Below are positions 1-4,506 of a stretch of DNA of 6,986 nt, piece after piece (within the stretch, counting starts at the first letter, position 1; every line of letters starts with the position of its first letter). The notes below the pieces were generated by a model. The model was not told where the DNA came from. It did not search any database and saw nothing but the letters and a program-made list of their open reading frames with translations. A program made the translations under genes and the position numbers. Location: contig JALEIO010000142.1 of assembly GCA_022769845.1 (NCBI GenBank), positions 1 to 6,986 of the forward strand, written 5' to 3'. This DNA comes from Oscillospiraceae bacterium (GTDB lineage: Bacteria; Bacillota; Clostridia; UMGS1810).

Positions 1-1
1 C

Positions 2-982
2 ATTGACGAGTGGGAAAAAGTGCTTTATGCATTTAAAGACAAAAAAGGTGCAAAAGCTCCGTTTTCTTCTTTAAATGTAGATTGGTTTGCAAGCGGATTT
101 GACACAACCACAGATTATTATGTGGAGGACGGAAAAATCAAATACGGACCTCTTGACCCGCAGTTTAAAGAATACATTTCAACAATGAGAAGATGGTATG
201 CAAACGGGCTTATAGACCAAAGCTTCACTACGCTTGACGGAAAAGCGAAAGAAGCAAATATATTAAACGGTTTCAGCGGCGCAACGACCGGCTCGATTGG
301 TTCGGGTATAGGAAAATGGATGTCTGCCGCAAAAACAAAGGGATATTCTTTGGAGGCAGCGCCGTTCCCGACATCTGATTTGAGCCATCCTGCAAAATTC
401 GGAGTATATCAGATACAGGTTACACCGTCAACGAGGTCGTTTGACGCTATTTCAACATCGTGCAAAAATTTGGACGCCGCAATTAAGTTTCTTGATTACG
501 GCTATGGCGAAGAAGGCAGAATGCTTTATAACTTCGGTATTGAAGGCGTAAGCTATGAAATGAAGGACGGATATCCGACATATACCGATTTAATTCTTAA
601 AAATCCCGAAAACAAGTCTATGACAGTTGCGCTTTCAAATTATGCGCGTTCATATGACGCAGGTCCGTTTATTCAGGATGTAAGATATATGGAGCAGTAC
701 GCGTCTCTTGACGAGCAGAAAAGAGCGCTTAAAACATGGTCAAATTCCGATGCGTTTATTCACACAGTTCCAAACCTTTATGTAAAAACCGACGAATTAA
801 ACGAGTATGCGCAGCTTAATACTGATATCGATACATATGTAGATGAAATGATTATGAAATTTATCATAGGCGCGGAGCCTCTTGAAAATTATGATAATAT
901 GATTGAGCAGCTGCACAAGAGAGGAATAGACAGACTCTTGCAAATGCGCCAGTCTGCCTATGACAGATATATAAACAAATAA
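2..982 (+). CDS. LplA-type ABC transporter extracellular sugar-binding protein (5' truncated)
   Basis: This is the C-terminal 326 residues of a solute-binding lipoprotein of the CUT1 (LplA/YtcQ-like) family, which captures an oligosaccharide outside the membrane and delivers it to the two permeases encoded next. The reading frame is open to the left edge (first codons read IDEWEKV), so the signal peptide, lipobox and roughly the first 200 residues of a usual 500-560-residue protein lie outside the window. A GTG at 20 is internal, not a start. Family signs seen directly are an NVDWFASGF-like segment near fragment residue 25, a GYGEEGRMLYNFGIEG segment in the middle, and the typical tail from residue 274 on (TDIDTYVDEM, then FIIGAEPLENYD, then GIDRLLQMRQSAYDRY). 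The aromatic-rich sequence suits sugar binding. The stop is 17 nt before the LplB-type start, indicating one operon. The substrate cannot be read from the sequence. Confidence in the family is high. Confidence 0.93.
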   Translation: MDEWEKVLYAFKDKKGAKAPFSSLNVDWFASGFDTTTDYYVEDGKIKYGPLDPQFKEYISTMRRWYANGLIDQSFTTLDGKAKEANILNGFSGATTGSIGSGIGKWMSAAKTKGYSLEAAPFPTSDLSHPAKFGVYQIQVTPSTRSFDAISTSCKNLDAAIKFLDYGYGEEGRMLYNFGIEGVSYEMKDGYPTYTDLILKNPENKSMTVALSNYARSYDAGPFIQDVRYMEQYASLDEQKRALKTWSNSDAFIHTVPNLYVKTDELNEYAQLNTDIDTYVDEMIMKFIIGAEPLENYDNMIEQLHKRGIDRLLQMRQSAYDRYINK

Positions 983-987
983 CATTA

Positions 988-992
988 AGGGG
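988..992 (+). promoter_or_regulatory. Ribosome binding site of the LplB-type permease gene
   Basis: AGGGG lies 7 nt before the ATG at 1000, in the 17-nt gap after the binding-protein stop. It supports 1000 over the in-frame ATG at 1030, which has no comparable purine run in front of it. Confidence 0.6.
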
Positions 993-999
993 TAATGGT

Positions 1000-1923
1000 A
1001 TGCAAAACATTGACAGGGGATTTGCAGGTATGAAAAAAGAGTTTAAAAAGAACGGAGTTCTTTATCTCATTGTTCTGCCGGTAATCATATACTATTTCAT
1101 TTTCCATTATATGCCGCTGTACGGTTTATTGATGGCATTTCAGGATTTTTCGCCCAGGCGCGGCATTATGGGCAGCGAATGGGTAGGACTTACGCATTTT
1201 ATAAACTTTTTTAAATCTCCGGACTGCGCAAGAATAGTAACCAACACTTTAAGAATAAGCTTGTCATGCTTGCTTTTTGAGTTTCCGGCGCCCATTATTA
1301 TGGCAATTCTTATAAACGAATTAAACGGAAAATACTTTAAAAGAACAATACAGACGATTTCATATCTTCCGCATTTTATATCGCTTGTTGTAATTTGCGG
1401 TATGATAAAAACATTTGTAGAGGCCGACGGGATTATCGGGGGTGTTTTTTCTCAAATAACCGGCAACGGTTCAAGTATGCTTTCGCAAAGCAAAATGTTT
1501 TTGCCGATTTATGTCATTTCAAACATTTGGCAGAGTATGGGGTGGGAAAGCATTATATATCTTGCGGCGCTTATGAATATTGACCCTCAACTTTACGAGG
1601 CGGCAGATATAGACGGCGCAGGAAAGCTTGCAAAGATTTGGAAAATAACGCTTCCGTCCATTGCAATGACAATTGTAACTATGTTCATATTAAGAGTAGG
1701 AAAAATAATGAGCGTAGGATATGAAAAGATAATTCTTCTTTATAACCCTGCTATATACGACAAGAGTGATGTAATTTCCTCATTTGTATTCAGAATAGGT
1801 TTTACAAATCAGAACTGGAGTTACAGTGCGGCGATAGGGCTTTTCAATTCGGTTGTAAATATGATATTGCTGTTGGTAACAAATACAATCAGCAAAAAAA
1901 TGACAGATACCGGATTGTGGTAA
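1000..1923 (+). CDS. lplB: LplB-type sugar ABC transporter permease (CUT1 family, first permease)
   Basis: Integral membrane permease of 307 residues, the normal length for the LplB/YteP group of carbohydrate importers. About six membrane segments can be seen, near residues 20-42, 83-105, 120-141, 168-190, 222-240 and 277-296. The family hallmark at the end of TM1, MPLYGLLMAFQDF (residues 38-50), is intact. The cytoplasmic EAA loop that docks the ATPase starts at E200-A201-A202, continues with DGA (205-207) and ends in LPS (218-220). The C-terminus (KKMTDTGLW) is also typical. It should pair with the LplC-type protein encoded 14 nt downstream to form the channel. The symbol is given at family level: B. 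subtilis lplB and yteP cannot be told apart here, and YteP-type relatives import pectin fragments. The start at 1000 has a Shine-Dalgarno; an alternative ATG at 1030 would remove ten residues before TM1. No ATPase gene is adjacent. Confidence 0.95.
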   Translation: MQNIDRGFAGMKKEFKKNGVLYLIVLPVIIYYFIFHYMPLYGLLMAFQDFSPRRGIMGSEWVGLTHFINFFKSPDCARIVTNTLRISLSCLLFEFPAPIIMAILINELNGKYFKRTIQTISYLPHFISLVVICGMIKTFVEADGIIGGVFSQITGNGSSMLSQSKMFLPIYVISNIWQSMGWESIIYLAALMNIDPQLYEAADIDGAGKLAKIWKITLPSIAMTIVTMFILRVGKIMSVGYEKIILLYNPAIYDKSDVISSFVFRIGFTNQNWSYSAAIGLFNSVVNMILLLVTNTISKKMTDTGLW

Positions 1924-1925
1924 AC

Positions 1926-1933
1926 GAGGAGGG
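1926..1933 (+). promoter_or_regulatory. Ribosome binding site that fixes the start of the LplC-type permease gene
   Basis: GAGGAGGG lies 4 nt before the ATG at 1938, just after the preceding gene's TAA (1921-1923). It argues for the ATG at 1938 over an in-frame GTG at 1917, which would overlap the lplB-type gene and has no Shine-Dalgarno. Confidence 0.75.
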
Positions 1934-1937
1934 CAGT

Positions 1938-2822
1938 ATGAACAAAATCAAAAGAAGTGTCGGCGACAGGGCATTTGACACATTTAATATTATTTTGCAG
2001 ATAGCGATTGCGATAGTTATGATTTATCCTATGCTGTATGTACTTTTTGCGTCGTTCAGCGACCCTATGGCGTTTGTTGCGCATAAGGGCGTGCTTTGGC
2101 ACAGTATCGGCTTTACATTTAATTCGTACAAGGCGGCATTTGAAAACCCAATGCTGCTTAAAGGATATTCAAACACGCTTTTTGTACTGGTTTTCGGCGT
2201 AACGGTAAATATTATTATGACGATATGCGGAGCATATTTTTTGTCAAGAAAAAATGTAAAATATCAAAAAATTATTTCGATATACATAATAATTACAATG
2301 TTTTTAAACGGCGGTATGATTCCGTTTTACTTTGTTGTAAAGTCAGTAGGATTGGAAAACAGTTTGTGGTCGCTTATTTTGCCTACGGCTGTAAACACGT
2401 TCAATCTTATGATACTTCGCGTCGCGTTTGCATCTGTTCCCGACAGCCTTGAGGAATCTGCAAAGCTTGACGGCGCAAACCATTTAACCATTATGTTAAG
2501 AATTGTTCTTCCCGTCAGCAAGGCAAGTATCGCGGTTATTGTTTTGTACTATGCCGTTGCAAACTGGAATGCGTGGTTTAACGCAATGCTGTTTTTGATA
2601 GACAGACCTAAATATCCGCTTCAGCTGGTATTGAGAGAAATACTTATTAACAACGATACCTCATCAATGACAGGCGGCGCGGAGGTCGGTGAGCTTGAGT
2701 TTGTGGGGGAAACAATCAAGTATGCGATTATTATTATTTCTACACTGCCCATACTTTGTTTGTATCCGTTTATTCAAAAATACTTTACAAAGGGTGTTAT
2801 GATTGGCGCAGTGAAAGGATAA
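1938..2822 (+). CDS. ytcP: LplC/YtcP-type sugar ABC transporter permease (CUT1 family, second permease)
   Basis: Membrane permease of 294 residues, the usual size for the LplC/YtcP group (COG0395-like), and the second half of the importer channel. Membrane segments can be seen near residues 17-40, 79-102, 111-134, 143-163, 196-215 and 262-281. The ATPase-docking EAA loop reads LEESAKLDGA at 171-180 and reaches LP at 191-192; a Ser replaces the first Ala of EAA, which is common in this subfamily. The FLNGGMIP segment (122-129) and the KGVMIGAVKG C-terminus (285-294) are strong family signatures. The start at 1938 is chosen because of the GAGGAGGG just upstream. The stop at 2820-2822 is immediately followed by the next gene's Shine-Dalgarno, so translation of the downstream SLH protein is probably linked. 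The symbol is family-level; the transported sugar is unknown. Confidence 0.95.
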   Translation: MNKIKRSVGDRAFDTFNIILQIAIAIVMIYPMLYVLFASFSDPMAFVAHKGVLWHSIGFTFNSYKAAFENPMLLKGYSNTLFVLVFGVTVNIIMTICGAYFLSRKNVKYQKIISIYIIITMFLNGGMIPFYFVVKSVGLENSLWSLILPTAVNTFNLMILRVAFASVPDSLEESAKLDGANHLTIMLRIVLPVSKASIAVIVLYYAVANWNAWFNAMLFLIDRPKYPLQLVLREILINNDTSSMTGGAEVGELEFVGETIKYAIIIISTLPILCLYPFIQKYFTKGVMIGAVKG

Positions 2823-2823
2823 A

Positions 2824-2828
2824 GGAGG
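2824..2828 (+). promoter_or_regulatory. Strong ribosome binding site for a GTG-started SLH gene
   Basis: AAAGGAGGAA (2821-2830), with a perfect GGAGG core, overlaps the end of the permease gene's TAA and lies 7 nt before GTG 2836. It decides for a GTG start, since this codon begins a textbook signal peptide (MRKSL...) and no ATG lies between it and the mature region. Confidence 0.8.
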
Positions 2829-2835
2829 AAATTCT

Positions 2836-4440
2836 GTGAGAAAAAGTTTGGTTATTTGCGTGCTTGGAATTTTACTTATAAACACCTGTCCTGCAAGCGC
2901 AGAAATGATAGTAAGCGGCATTTCGGGCAAAACCTTATCGGCAGATATAAGTGTTTCGCCCGATATGGATGAAAATTTCGCCTCCGTTGCGGTTATGCCT
3001 TACAATTCAGATGAAAGCAATATTAAAATAGAGAACGACACAATAAAAAATACATTTTATATAACAAAAGAAACGGACGAAAACGGAAAATTAAATATGA
3101 CGTTTTCACTTCCCGATGATTTTGAAAACGGTCAGTATTGTGTCATTTCGTATGATAACGGCAAAAAATTTATAAGCCGTATAGGAATCGCGGACGAAAG
3201 CTTTGACGGTGATTTAGTTTCTGTAAACGCTTCAAATTCCGTATCCGAAATGAAAAATGCGATAGATGGGTTTTCTTCCTTTAATATTGATGACAGTATT
3301 TTTTCTGCTCACAAGGACAGTATTTGTTCCTATGTTTTTGACCGAAAACCGAGCGAGGGCTATACAAGGGAGTCTTTTATAAAGGAATACTTTATCGCAG
3401 AGGCTTTGTCAAGATATATTGATAAAGAAGTTTCGTTTTATGAATTTTTAACAGAGTATTGTGCATATTGGAGCATCGATTATAAAAACACCTTCGGCAC
3501 TCTTTCGGATAAAGGCTTTGACGAAGCGGGTAAACTGTTTGCAGCAAAAGCAGACGGTATTGACGGCGATATTGACAAGGTATTGCTTGATATTTTTAAG
3601 ATAGCCGAAATAAAGGCGTGCAAAAGTGCGGACGAATTGTCGGCTACATATTTGGAAAATGCCGTTTTGCGAAATGTGGATTTAACAAAATACAATTTAT
3701 TAAGCGATTATGACAAGGAAAGTCTGTTTTTGGAAATGCTTTCAAAAATATCCGAGGCAGATACCATAGAAAAAATAGATAATGTATTTTTGTCGATTGC
3801 CGAAAGGCTCTCGTCTCCTGCACAAAATGAGACTTCGGGCGGAGGTTCGTCAAATAAAGTGTCCTCGGGTGTAAGTATCAACGCTCAAATTCCGAATTTG
3901 GAAATCCCTAAAACAGAATTTTCGGACGTTGCGGGACACTGGGCGCAGGAATTCATTAAAACTCTTTCGGATATGGGCGTTATAAACGGTTTTGACGACA
4001 AAACATTTAAACCTGACAACACTATAACAAGAGCGGAATTTACAAAAATTGCCTGCAAAATGTTTAATATATCCGGTAATGTGTCGTGCAGCTTTTCGGA
4101 CGTGAAAACTTCGGATTGGTATTATGAAAGTGTTTGCAGCGCATACAGTGCAGGCATTGTATCAGGCTATGACAATTTATTTTATCCGAACGGATTTATC
4201 ACAAGAGAAGACGCGGCGGTTATTGTTAATCGAATATTAAAGCTGAAATCATCGGAAAAAGTGCTTTTCAAAGATGCAGACGATATTTCGGATTATTCCA
4301 TAAATGCCGTCGGTGCTCTTGCGGAAAACGGCATTTTAAGCGGATATTCTGACAATACGTTTAAGCCAAAGGGTTATATCACAAGAGCAGAGGTTACCGC
4401 CTTGATTATCAGGGCATCAAAGATAAACACAAATAAGTAG
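2836..4440 (+). CDS. Secreted protein with three helical repeats and three C-terminal SLH domains
   Basis: A 534-residue exported protein predicted to be anchored to the cell wall. GTG start. The signal peptide has K3, a hydrophobic run at about 4-16 and a cleavage site PASA|E after residue 22. Residues 23-120 look like one beta-sandwich module (alternating strands, then TDENGKLNMTFSLPDDFENGQY near 82-101). Residues 135-327 are helical, apparently three diverged repeats of about 65 residues. A Ser/Gly/Asn linker (about 326-361) leads to SLH domains starting at F362, F420 and F478. Each has the wall-polymer-binding TR motif: TRAE 398-401, TRED 456-459 and TRAE 516-519. W369 and W428 are present; Y487 stands in the third domain. 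SLH domains bind pyruvylated secondary wall polymer, so the N-terminal part should be displayed outside. The gene starts 13 nt after the permease gene, so it is very likely in the transporter operon. No catalytic motif was recognised; the specific role is unknown. Confidence 0.92.
   Translation: MRKSLVICVLGILLINTCPASAEMIVSGISGKTLSADISVSPDMDENFASVAVMPYNSDESNIKIENDTIKNTFYITKETDENGKLNMTFSLPDDFENGQYCVISYDNGKKFISRIGIADESFDGDLVSVNASNSVSEMKNAIDGFSSFNIDDSIFSAHKDSICSYVFDRKPSEGYTRESFIKEYFIAEALSRYIDKEVSFYEFLTEYCAYWSIDYKNTFGTLSDKGFDEAGKLFAAKADGIDGDIDKVLLDIFKIAEIKACKSADELSATYLENAVLRNVDLTKYNLLSDYDKESLFLEMLSKISEADTIEKIDNVFLSIAERLSSPAQNETSGGGSSNKVSSGVSINAQIPNLEIPKTEFSDVAGHWAQEFIKTLSDMGVINGFDDKTFKPDNTITRAEFTKIACKMFNISGNVSCSFSDVKTSDWYYESVCSAYSAGIVSGYDNLFYPNGFITREDAAVIVNRILKLKSSEKVLFKDADDISDYSINAVGALAENGILSGYSDNTFKPKGYITRAEVTALIIRASKINTNK
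3238..3816 (+). repeat. Three diverged helical repeats of about 63-67 residues (protein level)
   Basis: Within the 2836-4440 protein, residues about 135-197, 198-262 and 263-327 share a pattern. A helix begins VSEMKNAI, VSFYEFL or ADELSATY, and about 14-16 residues later comes a short I/V-D element (I151-D152, I214-D215, V281-D282). A [F/Y]xxL/H-type turn and two further amphipathic helices follow. Similarity is at pattern level only; the DNA is not repeated. Identified by eye, so the boundaries are approximate. Confidence 0.5.
3919..4437 (+). repeat. Three tandem SLH domains (C-terminal)
   Basis: Three copies with the order FxDV...(W)...AxxxGIxxGY/F-D...F.P...ITRxE/D. The starts are residues 362, 420 and 478 of the host protein, a spacing of 58 residues each time. 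The ITR[AE][ED] motif is kept in all three, consistent with a functional wall-polymer-binding trimer. Confidence 0.93.
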
Positions 4441-4506
4441 AAAAGCAAAAATTTCGGTATTTTGCAAAACTTATTTCATACTTTGAGAGCAGTGAAAGGA
4501 ATGGCT
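4441..4506 (+). other. 66-nt gap between the two SLH genes, containing the downstream ribosome site
   Basis: This is the largest gap between genes in the window. AAAGGA at 4495-4500 is the likely Shine-Dalgarno for the start at 4507. GCAAAA (4445-4450) and TTTTGC (4460-4465) could form a weak 6-bp hairpin, but no T-run follows, so it is not a convincing terminator. No clear -35/-10 pair was found, so read-through from the transporter operon is the simpler reading. Confidence 0.5.

Noticed and set aside
1917..1937. In-frame GTG start for the LplC-type permease overlapping the previous gene
   Set aside because: The strong GAGGAGGG at 1926-1933 serves the ATG at 1938, and family proteins start at that position; the added residues have no counterpart.
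4445..4465. Possible terminator hairpin between the SLH genes
   Set aside because: Only 6 bp with two G-C pairs and a 9-nt loop, and it is followed by CAAAAC rather than a T-run.
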